64,000 bases of DNA from Kitasatospora acidiphila (GTDB lineage: Bacteria; Actinomycetota; Actinomycetes; Streptomycetales; Streptomycetaceae): assembly GCF_006636205.1 (NCBI RefSeq), contig NZ_VIGB01000003.1, positions 930,001 through 994,000 on the forward strand, read 5' to 3'. Shown here in pieces: positions 10,638 to 19,139 of the stretch; position 1 is the first letter of the stretch; each line of letters opens with the position of its first letter. The position numbers and the translations under genes were made by a program. The notes beneath the pieces are model-generated. The model did no database searches. It was not told where the DNA came from and was given only the letters and a program-made list of their open reading frames with translations.

Positions 10638-10915
10638 CCACTGGAACCATCCCCACCCGGCACGGCGCTTGAGGATGACCGGAGTCAGCGGACGGCACCG
10701 GCAGCCCACACGATCTCGGAATGGCGGGGTACCTGCTGGGCACCGAAGCCGCGCGCCGAGGCGGGTGGCGGTGCGCGTCCGGATCATCCGTCTCTCTTGG
10801 TGCGTGTCCCTGGCCAACTCTGCCTGCCAGCACGGCTGGAAGCCCGTTTCCCGGACAAGTCCGGTCACCCCCGGCTAGGGTGAGCGGCAACTGCACGGGA
10901 TGACGGGGGTCTGAC

Positions 10916-13438
10916 GTGAGCCAGTTCGCCATGCCCGATCCCTCACGGGCTCGGGATGTGTCGGAATTCGTGCGGCTGCTGGACGAGGCGCGGATCAACG
11001 CCGGCCGCCCTTCCTACCGGACCATCGCCAAGCGCGTCGGCCCGCTCATGCGGCCGCCGCGCGTGGTGGCGTACTCGACGGTCAGTGACCTGTTCAAGGT
11101 CGGACGCCGCCGACTGGACCTCGATCTGGTCGTCGCGATCGTCCGGTCTCTGGGCGTTGCGGAGTCAGAGGTGGCCCGCTGGCGCGAGGCGTGCGTGCGG
11201 GTGCATGCCGATGCGAAGTCCGGCGGACCGACCGGCGTGTTCCGGCAGTTGCCGCACGACTTGTCGACCTTCGTCGGGCATGAGCGGCTGCTCGCCGAGT
11301 TGGTGGCGGCGCTGACACCACGTGTCGCGCCGAGTGTGCCGGCGACAGCCGTCGCAGTGGTCGAGGGCATGGCCGGAGTGGGGAAGACCCAGCTGGCCGT
11401 CCACGCCGCGCACGCTTTGGTCCGCGACGGCTGGTATCCGGACGGCCAGTTGTACGTGAACCTGCGCGGCTTCGATCCGGTGGACCGGCCGACCGACGCG
11501 GCGACGGTCCTGGAGTCGTTCCTGCGGGCCCTGGAGGTCCCGGCCACGCAGATCCCGGCCGATCCGGGCGAGCGCGCGGCGATGTTCCGCGACCGGGTGC
11601 ACGACCGCAGGATGCTGATCCTGCTCGACAACGCCGCTGACGAGGACCAGGTGCGGGACTTGATTCCGGCAGGCCCGGCGTGCCGGGTGCTGATCACGAG
11701 CCGCCGCTGCCTGCTCCGGCTGGACGGGGCCGGGCGATACGTGGTCGAGCCGTTCAGCGCGGCGGAGGCGGTCGGGCTGCTGGCTCGGATCGCCGGGGAC
11801 GGGCGTGTCGCCGCCGAGCCGGAGGCGGCGCGCTCGGTCGCGGCGAGGTGCGGCGGTCTGCCACTGGCGGTGGCGTTGTCCGCCGCGCGCTTGCGGAGCC
11901 GGCCGTTGTGGACGGTGGCCGATCTGGACTCCAGGCTGCGCGACGGCGGACTGCAGAAGCTCGGCAGCGATGCCGTCCACCACACCGTTGACCTGTCCTA
12001 CCGTCACCTCGCCGCCGACACGCAGAGCCTGTTCCGCGCGCTGGCCGCTGTTCCAGGGCCCGACTTCGACGTCTTCGTCGCCGCCGCGGTCGCGGATCTG
12101 GCGGCTTCCGAGGCGGAGGCGCTGATCGAGGACCTTGTCGACGTCCACCTGGTGCAGCAGCATCTGCCGGGCCGCTACCGCATGCACGACCTGGTGGCCG
12201 CCCACTCCCGGGCGGTCGCGGTCGGCCGGGCCGAGGAGCACGACCGAGCTGTGGAGCGCGGCTTGGACTACTACCTGCATCTGGCCATCCGCGCCGCGGA
12301 ATGCCTAGCGCCCGGAACCGCGGTCACCCACCCGCCGGTGGCGTGGCCGCCGCGATCCGGTCCGCCGTTGGCCGGCTTCGCCGAGGCGATGGCGTGGCTG
12401 GAGGACGAAAGGCCCAGCCTGTGCGCGGCGATCGAACTGGCCGCCCGGACCGGCCGGAACCAGCACGCTTGGCGACTCCCCCAGGCGCTGTGGTGGTTCC
12501 TCTGCACCCGCGGATACATGGACGACTGGGATGCGGCGAACCGGCTCGCGGACGCCGCAGCCCACGCGCTCCAGGACGCGCGCGCCCGCGCCCACATGGC
12601 CAAGTGCATCGGGACCGCGAGTTGGCGCACCGGCCGAGGCAGCGCCATCGAGGAGCTGACGGTGGCACGGACGCTCTTCCACGAGCTGGGCGACGTCGAC
12701 GCCGAGGCCGCCGCGGAGAATCTCGTCGGCAACGCGTACAACTCGCTGGGCAACCTGCGCGAAGCCGTCGAGCACTATCGGCGGTCCGTGGAGCTGTATC
12801 GCTCCTCCGGCCGCACCGACGAGCTCTACAAGCCCCTCGGGAACATCGGCAACAGCCTGCTGGATCTCGGTCGCTATGCTGAGGCGCTGCCCATGCTGGA
12901 AGAGATCCTGGACATCGTCGTGGCCCGCGGCATCGTGGGCCAGGACGCCCGCGCCCGCTCCCATCTGGGCAGAGCCCTGGCGGGCGTCGGGCGCTTCGCC
13001 GAGGCGGCGACCGCCTTTCGCACCTCCGCCGACGCCGCGCACCGCCACGGTGACAGCGTCGTCGAAGCCCTGAGCCTGAGCGGTTGGGCGCTGTACCGGC
13101 CGGGCGACCACGGCATGGCTGAGGATCGCGCCATCTTCCTCGCCGCCCTGGACCTGACGCCCGTCGCCGAGCATCCGGAGACCAGGACCACCGTTCTCAA
13201 CCGGTATGCGGTGGCGCTCCGCAAGTCCGGGGATGACAGCGAAACCGACGAGATCCTGCGCACCGCGCTGGAGTTGGCCATCCGCTACGGCGTCCGGCGT
13301 GATGAGGAGATCTCCCGCAGCGAGCTGGCCGAGTTGCACCGGGCCACCGATCCGGCGTTCGCCGACGCTCAACTCGAGCAAGTGCGCGCGATCCGAGCCG
13401 AGATGGGCATGAGCGCCGACGCTCGGATCGTCGTCTGA
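10916..13438 (+). CDS. XRE-type HTH / NB-ARC / TPR STAND regulator
   Basis: 840 residues with a GTG start at 10916 and GGGGG upstream. The N-terminal region (10-100) looks like an XRE-type DNA-binding domain with TIAKRVG and AYSTVSDLFKVGRRRLDLDLV. An NB-ARC ATPase follows: Walker A GMAGVGKT at 151-158, Walker B MLILLDNA near 237, and GGLPLA. The C-terminal third is helical TPR repeats (AEAAAENLVGNAYNSLGNLREAVEHYRRSVELY and similar). It resembles AfsR without its SARP domain. Likely an ATP-dependent regulator switched by a ligand or protein; a role as an NLR-like defence sensor cannot be excluded. No clear partner gene is adjacent. Confidence 0.82.
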   Translation: MSQFAMPDPSRARDVSEFVRLLDEARINAGRPSYRTIAKRVGPLMRPPRVVAYSTVSDLFKVGRRRLDLDLVVAIVRSLGVAESEVARWREACVRVHADAKSGGPTGVFRQLPHDLSTFVGHERLLAELVAALTPRVAPSVPATAVAVVEGMAGVGKTQLAVHAAHALVRDGWYPDGQLYVNLRGFDPVDRPTDAATVLESFLRALEVPATQIPADPGERAAMFRDRVHDRRMLILLDNAADEDQVRDLIPAGPACRVLITSRRCLLRLDGAGRYVVEPFSAAEAVGLLARIAGDGRVAAEPEAARSVAARCGGLPLAVALSAARLRSRPLWTVADLDSRLRDGGLQKLGSDAVHHTVDLSYRHLAADTQSLFRALAAVPGPDFDVFVAAAVADLAASEAEALIEDLVDVHLVQQHLPGRYRMHDLVAAHSRAVAVGRAEEHDRAVERGLDYYLHLAIRAAECLAPGTAVTHPPVAWPPRSGPPLAGFAEAMAWLEDERPSLCAAIELAARTGRNQHAWRLPQALWWFLCTRGYMDDWDAANRLADAAAHALQDARARAHMAKCIGTASWRTGRGSAIEELTVARTLFHELGDVDAEAAAENLVGNAYNSLGNLREAVEHYRRSVELYRSSGRTDELYKPLGNIGNSLLDLGRYAEALPMLEEILDIVVARGIVGQDARARSHLGRALAGVGRFAEAATAFRTSADAAHRHGDSVVEALSLSGWALYRPGDHGMAEDRAIFLAALDLTPVAEHPETRTTVLNRYAVALRKSGDDSETDEILRTALELAIRYGVRRDEEISRSELAELHRATDPAFADAQLEQVRAIRAEMGMSADARIVV

Positions 13439-13469
13439 GCAGGCCAGCGGCTCTGAGCAGCAGGCAGCG

Positions 13470-14357
13470 CTACAGATAGCACCGCCGGTATCTGGCGCTG
13501 CCCACGATCCGGCCGGTGCGCATGGCGAGTTGGGCCAGCAGGGCGGCGCGGCGGTCGGCGGGGCCGACCAGGTCGGGCAGGCGGATCAGGAGGCTCCCCC
13601 AGGCCGCGGCGGCCTCCGGTAGCCGGGAGGGGGGCATGCCATGGTCGGCGAAGTCCCGGTAGAGCTGGGGGTGCGAGCGGCCGTAGCGGTACAACTGGCG
13701 TTCGATCGCTCGTGGTTCGGCGCGGAGTCGGTAGTGCACGACGGCGCCGGGTGCGAAAGCCAGCCGGTGGCCGGCCAGTTGGGCGCGCCAGAAGAACTCG
13801 ACGTCGTCGCTGCCGTAGCGGTAGCTCTCGTCGAAGCCGCCCAGGCGGCGCCAGAGCTCCTTGTGGAAGCCGCAGTTGGCACCCGCCGGGTAGGGCAGGA
13901 AGGCGAAGGTGTCGAGTAGCGCATCGGACTCCTTCGGCGGGCGCGCGGCGAGGGCCACCCGGGCGTTGAGCTTGCGGCGTTCGAGCGCGCCCCCGACGGC
14001 GGGCGTGGTGCCCAGGACGTCGACCAGGCCCGCCATCCAGCCGGGGGCCACCACGTCGTCCGCGTCGCAGCAGAGCACGAATTCGCCGCGCGCGTGGTGG
14101 CAGCCGATGTTGCGCGCGCGGTTGACACCGCAGCCGTCGGCGGCGTCGACCACCCTCAGCTGCGGCATCCGCTGCTGCCAGGACCGCAGCAGCGCGCGGG
14201 TGCCGTCGCTCGATCCGTTCTCGACGGCGATGACCTCCCAAGCGCCCGGGTAGGTCTGGCAGCCCAGGGCCGCCAGCTGCGTGGCGATCGTCGCCTCGGC
14301 GTTGCGCGCGGGCATGACGACCGAGACCAGGCTCACCGGATGGACCTGGTCGCTCAT
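13470..14357 (-). CDS. Glycosyltransferase family 2
   Basis: 295 residues. The GT-A fold is clear: SVVMPARNAEATIATQL at the start, AVENGSSDGT (46-53) and the metal-binding DxD at D98-A99-D100 in LCCDADDVV; acceptor-side residues follow near RYGSDDVEFFWRA. No membrane segment, so it is soluble. Its start overlaps the stop of the HAD phosphatase gene by 4 bases (14354-14357), making a translationally coupled minus-strand operon with that gene and the PfkB kinase. In this context it may attach a sugar to the cluster product. Donor unknown. Confidence 0.87.
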   Translation of the reverse strand: MSDQVHPVSLVSVVMPARNAEATIATQLAALGCQTYPGAWEVIAVENGSSDGTRALLRSWQQRMPQLRVVDAADGCGVNRARNIGCHHARGEFVLCCDADDVVAPGWMAGLVDVLGTTPAVGGALERRKLNARVALAARPPKESDALLDTFAFLPYPAGANCGFHKELWRRLGGFDESYRYGSDDVEFFWRAQLAGHRLAFAPGAVVHYRLRAEPRAIERQLYRYGRSHPQLYRDFADHGMPPSRLPEAAAAWGSLLIRLPDLVGPADRRAALLAQLAMRTGRIVGSARYRRCYL

Positions 14358-15067
14358 CCGCTGCTCCGTGCGGCCGGGCGCAGCGCCTGGACGGTGCGGA
14401 GCAGCGCGGCGGTGTCGCGCAGATCGGCCAGCACCGCATCGGCCCCCGCGTCCGTCAGCACGGCGGCGCTGCTCGCACCCGAGGCGACGGCGATCACCCG
14501 GGCGCCGCCGATGCGTGCCGCCCGCACGTCGCGCGGGGTGTCGCCGATCAGGACGGTGCTGTCGGCGTCGAAGTCGTGCCCGTACGCGGCCGCGGCGCGC
14601 CGCCGGGCCACCGGGACGAGGGCTGCCCGGTCGTGTGCGTCGTCGCCGTAGCCGCCGACGCCGAGGTCCAGGAACTCCGCCAGCCCGAACAGCCGCAGCT
14701 TCAGGATGGCGTTGGGCTTCAGGTTCCCGGTCAGGACGGACTGCGCCACCTCCCGCTGCTCCGCCATCGCCCGCAGCGCCTCGACGGCACCGGGCAGGAC
14801 CCGTCCGGCGGCCCGGAACTCAGAGGCCAGCCGCCGCAGTTGGGCGGCCAGCTCGGCGGTGACCAGGCTCTGCACGACCGGGCTGACGCCGTGCCGGGCG
14901 AACAGCTCGGCCATGATGTCCAGTTCGGTGCGGCCCGCGATGGCGACCGGGTGGCGGGCGGGCCGGCCGGTGAGCCGTTCGAAGGCGCGCGGGTAGATCA
15001 CCTGGCAGAGGCCGCCGTCGTCGATCAGCGTGCCGTCGATGTCCCACAGCACCAGGAGCCGCTTCAC
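14354..15067 (-). CDS. HAD-superfamily phosphatase
   Basis: 237 residues. HAD motif I is LWDIDGTL with nucleophile Asp9 and acid/base Asp11. Motif II is VLTGNLK, and motif IV is VLIGDTPRD, followed by GGARVIAVASG. The alpha-helical cap between motifs I and II places it with phosphoglycolate phosphatase-like enzymes. It should remove phosphate from a small sugar or polyol phosphate. It overlaps the upstream PfkB gene by 4 bp and the downstream glycosyltransferase by 4 bp, so all three are coupled. A second HAD domain is fused to the aminotransferase at 16231. Confidence 0.87.
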   Translation of the reverse strand: MKRLLVLWDIDGTLIDDGGLCQVIYPRAFERLTGRPARHPVAIAGRTELDIMAELFARHGVSPVVQSLVTAELAAQLRRLASEFRAAGRVLPGAVEALRAMAEQREVAQSVLTGNLKPNAILKLRLFGLAEFLDLGVGGYGDDAHDRAALVPVARRRAAAAYGHDFDADSTVLIGDTPRDVRAARIGGARVIAVASGASSAAVLTDAGADAVLADLRDTAALLRTVQALRPAARSSG

Positions 15068-15954
15068 ACCCGGGCCGCCCGTCGGCGCGGCGCTGGCTCG
15101 ACCGTGAACGGGCCCCGCCGCGCGGTGCAGGCCGCGCCGTGCCGGGCGGCGAGGGCCAGCGCATCGGCCGTGGTCGCCCCGGCGGCGAGCGCATAGGTGA
15201 GGACGGCTGCGAAGTTGTCCCCGACCCCGTAGGTGTCCACCAGGGGCCCCGGCGCCCGGGCGGGCCGGTAGCGGCGCGGGGCCTGGCCGCAGCGGGTGAA
15301 CACGCCGCCGCGGCGGCCTTCGGTGCTGACCACCAGGTCGGGCAGCGTTCGCAGCAGTGCGAGGTCGCAGCTCTCGGCCGGGTCGCAGCCGCTGCCCACC
15401 AGCGCGTCGACCCTGACGCCGGAGTCCAGCACGGTGCCGAACTCGCGCGCCGTCACCACCAGCACCCCGGCCCGTCGGGCCCGGCGCAGCAGGGCGGCGT
15501 CCCCTGCGGTGAAGAACACCGCCTCGTAGGAGGTCAGCTGATCCCAGTCGAGAGGATCCGCCGCAGCGGGTTGCAGCCGCCTCCCCAGGGTGATGGTGGT
15601 GCGCTCGCCGGAGCGGTCGACCAGGCTCACCGCCTCACGGGTCGGGTCGGCCCGGGAGGCGGCCAGCACCCGCACACCTCGGCGTTCGAGCTCGGTTCGC
15701 GAGCGGCGCCCGGCTCGGTCGTCGCCGAGGGCGGTGAAGAAGGCGCAGTCGCCTGCCAGTTCGGCGAGCCGGACGGCCGCGACCGCGCCGCCGCCTGCGG
15801 GGCCCTGCCAGAGCGGTTCCGCATGGATCACCTCGCCGGCGGTGGGCAGTTGGTCGAGACCGGCGATCGTCGTCCATTCGACGTGTCCCACCACGGCCAC
15901 CCGCGGCCGGCCGCAGGGAGCCGTCGCACCGGCGAGGCGGAGGTCTTCGTCCAT
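15064..15954 (-). CDS. PfkB family carbohydrate kinase
   Basis: About 296 residues from the ATG complementary to 15952-15954. N-terminal VAVVGHVEWTT and GPAGGGAVAAVRLAELAGD form the ribokinase-type substrate site; the C-terminal DTYGVGDNFAAVLTYAL contains the catalytic Asp and anion hole (normally DTxGAGDxF). Function: ATP-dependent phosphorylation of a sugar or nucleoside. The start is ambiguous because a 24-bp tandem repeat duplicates ATG plus upstream GAGGAG; the next in-frame ATG is complementary to 15976-15978. First gene of the minus-strand operon facing the aminotransferase operon. Confidence 0.82.
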   Translation of the reverse strand: MDEDLRLAGATAPCGRPRVAVVGHVEWTTIAGLDQLPTAGEVIHAEPLWQGPAGGGAVAAVRLAELAGDCAFFTALGDDRAGRRSRTELERRGVRVLAASRADPTREAVSLVDRSGERTTITLGRRLQPAAADPLDWDQLTSYEAVFFTAGDAALLRRARRAGVLVVTAREFGTVLDSGVRVDALVGSGCDPAESCDLALLRTLPDLVVSTEGRRGGVFTRCGQAPRRYRPARAPGPLVDTYGVGDNFAAVLTYALAAGATTADALALAARHGAACTARRGPFTVEPAPRRRAARV

Positions 15955-15996
15955 CACTCCTCGACTCTCGCGGTCCATCGCTCCTCGACTCTCGCG
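15952..15996. repeat. 24-bp tandem duplication over the PfkB start region
   Basis: The unit CATCxCTCCTCGACTCTCGCG occurs at 15952 and again at 15976 (period 24) with a few substitutions. On the minus strand each copy offers GAGGAG followed by ATG, giving two nested starts eight codons apart. Confidence 0.6.
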
Positions 15997-16230
15997 CCGG
16001 CCCGTCGCCGGCGCCGACTCCAAGACGATCACCGCTACCGGGACGATCACCGCTTCCAGAACACCACCGCATGCCCGTACCCGCACTGCCCCCTACGCCG
16101 ATCGAGGGCATGTTGACGAACCGTGAATGGCGGCCCCGGGCGGGCTCCGTGATGATGGGCCCCTGGGCATTTCGGATCCGTGCACGAACCAGTGGCCGTG
16201 CGGCCACCCGGCCGCTCGACGGAGGCGCGT

Positions 16231-18225
16231 GTGAGGACGGAGGTGTGCGTGAAGGACGTGGATGCGGTCCTCTTCGATTTCGACGGAACCCTGTGGGATC
16301 CGGAGTCCGAGATATTCCGCGCCCATGCGGAGATCTTCCTGGAATTCGGCCACCCGCTCCCGAGGGAGGTGTGGTCGTCCGTCGTCGGCACCATCGGCTT
16401 CGACCTGTGGACGCACCTCGAACGGCTCACCGGGCGTCCGGTGGACCGCCGTCAGGCGCAGGAGCGGGTCCGGGTCCGGCAGCGGGAGCTGCTCGGCGGG
16501 CTGTCCAGCCGCCCAGGGGTGCATCGGGTCCTGGGGGCGGTGGACGCGTTGGGGATCTCCCGTGGCATCGTCAGCAACTCGACCAGGGAGTGGATCGCCC
16601 GGTACACGCGGCAGTGCGGCATCGCCGATGGCTGGCGCACGGTGCAGTGCGCAGACGGGGACCGCAGTGGCGCGAAACCCGAGCCGAACCTGTATGTCGC
16701 GGCGCTGGCCTCGCTGGGGGTTCCCCCCGAGCGGGCGGTGGCGTTCGAGGATTCGCCCAGCGGCGTCCGCGCGGCGAAGCGGGCCGGAATCCGGTGCGTC
16801 GTCATACCGAACTCGATGACCGCCTCGCTCGATCTCCATGAGGCGGATCTGCGGTTCGAATCATTCGAGCAGATCGATCTGCCCGGAGTCCTCAGCAGGA
16901 AGACGCGAAGAGGGAAACCGATGAATCAGGCCGTCAGCGCGAAACCGGATCCGGTGTCCGAGCAGGACGTCGCGGGTGCACTCCAGCACTACTACTACCT
17001 CCCGGACGAACTCCGGGTGGTCAAGGGCGAGGGTGTCCACCTCTATTCCGAGGACGGTCGGCGCTATTTCGACTGCTCCTCGGGGACCTTCAATCTGAGC
17101 CTGGGATATGCCCACCCCGAGATCGTGGAGACGGTCCGTGAACAGGCCGGCCGGCTCATCCACGTCACCTCCAAGTTCCAGACCGAGCCGCTGAACGCGC
17201 TGGTGTCGAAGCTGGCCGAGGTCTCACCGCCGAACCTCACCCGGGTGCACCTGAAGTCGGCGAGCGGCTCCGACGCCAACGAGAGCGCCGTCAAGATCGC
17301 CCAGGTGCACACCGGGAAGTCCGATGTGATCACGCTCTTCCGCGGCCACCTCGGCCAGACCCTCGGCATGATCGGTGCCTCCGGCGCCGCGTTCCGGCGG
17401 GCTCCCTTCCCCTCGCACCTACCCGGCGTGGTGCACGTCCCCGATCCGCACTGCCTGCGCTGCTTCTACCGGCAGGAGCGGGACACCTGCGGCCTGCTGT
17501 GCGTCGAGCGGATCAACGACTTCATCGACTACGCGAGCACCGGCCGGGTGGCCTGCCTGGTACTGGAGCCGATCAGCGGCAACGGCGGCAACGTCGTTCC
17601 GCCCGACGGCTATCTGCAGGCGCTCAAGAAGCTGTGCGAGGAGCGCGGGATCGTGCTGGTCTTCGACGAGATCCAGACCGGGTTCGGACGCACCGGCCGG
17701 ATGTTCGCTGCCGACCACTTCGGTGTCGCCCCGCACATGCTGACCTTCGGCAAGGGCCTCGGCGGCGCCGGGATGCCCATCGCCGGCATCCTGACCGAGG
17801 AGCGGCTGGCCGGCGTGGAGGGGCACCACATCAACTCGACCTTCGGCGGCAATGTGCTGGCCGCCGCGGCCGCGCTGAAGACCCTTGAGGTCATCGGCCG
17901 TCCGGGCTTCCTGGAGAACGTGCGGACCATCGGCGCGTACGTGCTGGACCGGTTGCGCGATCTGGCCTCGAAGGTGTCGTTCGTGCGGGAGGTGCGCGGC
18001 GTCGGGCTGATGATCGGCATCGACATCGTGGACGGCGCCGGTCGTCCCGACCCGCGACTCACCAACCACCTGGCCGAACTCGGCTTGGAGCACGGGCTGT
18101 TGCTGCGAACCTCGCTGTACGGGCACGGCAATGTGCTGAAGGTCCGACCGGCACTGATCATCACCCGTCAGGAGGCGGACGAGATGTGCGACCTGTTGGA
18201 GCGACTCTTCCTCTCGGTCTCATGA
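16231..18225 (+). CDS. HAD phosphatase fused in frame to a class III PLP aminotransferase (GabT1-like)
   Basis: 664 residues from GTG 16231 (GGAGG five bases upstream; GTG 16249 also has GGAGG). Residues 1-230 are a HAD phosphatase: DAVLFDFDGTLWDPE, IVSNSTREW, KPEPNLY and FEDSPSGVRAAKRAG. From Met231 (ATG 16921) comes a 434-residue class III aminotransferase: SASGSDANESAVKIA, LVFDEIQTGFGRTG (PLP Asp) and LTFGKGLGGAGMP with the Schiff-base Lys. No stop codon separates them, but GAAGAGGG lies 6 bases before ATG 16921, so a free aminotransferase could also be made. With the IMPase and zinc dehydrogenase it forms the azasugar trio: GabT1 aminates fructose 6-phosphate in Bacillus. Overlaps the next gene by ATGA. 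Confidence 0.85.
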   Translation: MRTEVCVKDVDAVLFDFDGTLWDPESEIFRAHAEIFLEFGHPLPREVWSSVVGTIGFDLWTHLERLTGRPVDRRQAQERVRVRQRELLGGLSSRPGVHRVLGAVDALGISRGIVSNSTREWIARYTRQCGIADGWRTVQCADGDRSGAKPEPNLYVAALASLGVPPERAVAFEDSPSGVRAAKRAGIRCVVIPNSMTASLDLHEADLRFESFEQIDLPGVLSRKTRRGKPMNQAVSAKPDPVSEQDVAGALQHYYYLPDELRVVKGEGVHLYSEDGRRYFDCSSGTFNLSLGYAHPEIVETVREQAGRLIHVTSKFQTEPLNALVSKLAEVSPPNLTRVHLKSASGSDANESAVKIAQVHTGKSDVITLFRGHLGQTLGMIGASGAAFRRAPFPSHLPGVVHVPDPHCLRCFYRQERDTCGLLCVERINDFIDYASTGRVACLVLEPISGNGGNVVPPDGYLQALKKLCEERGIVLVFDEIQTGFGRTGRMFAADHFGVAPHMLTFGKGLGGAGMPIAGILTEERLAGVEGHHINSTFGGNVLAAAAALKTLEVIGRPGFLENVRTIGAYVLDRLRDLASKVSFVREVRGVGLMIGIDIVDGAGRPDPRLTNHLAELGLEHGLLLRTSLYGHGNVLKVRPALIITRQEADEMCDLLERLFLSVS

Positions 18226-19130
18226 AGGGCCTGGTCCAGGAGCTGTCCCGGCAGATCCGGACGGCCGTCCGCACCGGCCTCCACGAGGTCGGCAGCCGCT
18301 ATGTGCAGGGCACGGCGAAGGGCGGGGACGCCGAGTTCCCCGTCGACCTGCTCGCCGAACGCGCCGCCTGGGACTTCCTGACGGAACGGGAGGAGCCCAT
18401 CGCCGTCTACACCGAGAGCGAGGGGCTGCGCACGATCGGCCGGAACCCCGAGTGCGTGCTGATCATCGACCCGATCGACGGGACCCGAGGCGCCGCCGCC
18501 GACCTGGAGATGGCCTGCGTCTCCATCGCGGCGGCGCCCTTCGGCGAGGCGCCCACCATCGGGGACATCCGGTACGCGATGCTCCAGGAGATCAAGTCCG
18601 GCAACTGGCTCTACGCCGACGCCGACGGGGGCGGGCTCGAATCCGGCGGCTTTGCGGCGCCGGTACCCCGCCTGTCCGCCACCGTCGATCCCGACCGGAT
18701 GTTCTGGTCGCTCGAATTCAACGGCCACCCCGCGGAGTTGATGATCGGAGCCTACGGCCATCTGATCGACGCCTCGGCCAACACCGGTGGCGTGTACGTC
18801 TTCAACAGCGCCTCCTTCTCCATCTCACGGATCATCACCGGACAGATGGACGCCTACGTCGACATCGGCAACCGGCTGCTTCGCGATCGCCCCGCCACCG
18901 AACCGGACTTCCGCCGGGTCGGCCACGGGAGCATCCTGCACCTGTTCCCGTATGACATCGCGGCCTCGGTCTTCCTGGCGGAGCGGGCCGGGGTCACCAT
19001 CACCGACGCCTACGGCAAGCCGCTGCACGACACCCTGCTGCTGGACATCGGCCCGCTGAACCAGCGCTCCTGCGTCGCCGCCTGCACACCGCAGTTGCAC
19101 GCGGCGCTGATCGATTCGATCCGCTGGTAG
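18222..19130 (+). CDS. Inositol monophosphatase-family sugar phosphatase (Yktc1-like)
   Basis: 302 residues. The ATG overlaps the previous stop (ATGA, 18222-18225). IMPase metal-site motifs: Glu in VYTESEG (65-67), DPIDGTRGAA at 83-92, and PYDIAASVFLAERAG near residue 245 in place of WDxAAG. Family reaction: Mg-dependent dephosphorylation of inositol or sugar phosphates. In the Bacillus 1-deoxynojirimycin pathway the IMPase-type enzyme Yktc1 dephosphorylates 2-amino-2-deoxymannitol 6-phosphate right after the transaminase; direct coupling to the aminotransferase here supports the same order. Confidence 0.85.
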   Translation: MKGLVQELSRQIRTAVRTGLHEVGSRYVQGTAKGGDAEFPVDLLAERAAWDFLTEREEPIAVYTESEGLRTIGRNPECVLIIDPIDGTRGAAADLEMACVSIAAAPFGEAPTIGDIRYAMLQEIKSGNWLYADADGGGLESGGFAAPVPRLSATVDPDRMFWSLEFNGHPAELMIGAYGHLIDASANTGGVYVFNSASFSISRIITGQMDAYVDIGNRLLRDRPATEPDFRRVGHGSILHLFPYDIAASVFLAERAGVTITDAYGKPLHDTLLLDIGPLNQRSCVAACTPQLHAALIDSIRW

Positions 19131-19139
19131 GAGGCACCC

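Noticed and set aside
10916..13438. Assignment as SARP-type activator
   Set aside because: The N-terminus has an XRE-like HTH and no OmpR-type SARP domain or BTAD sequence.
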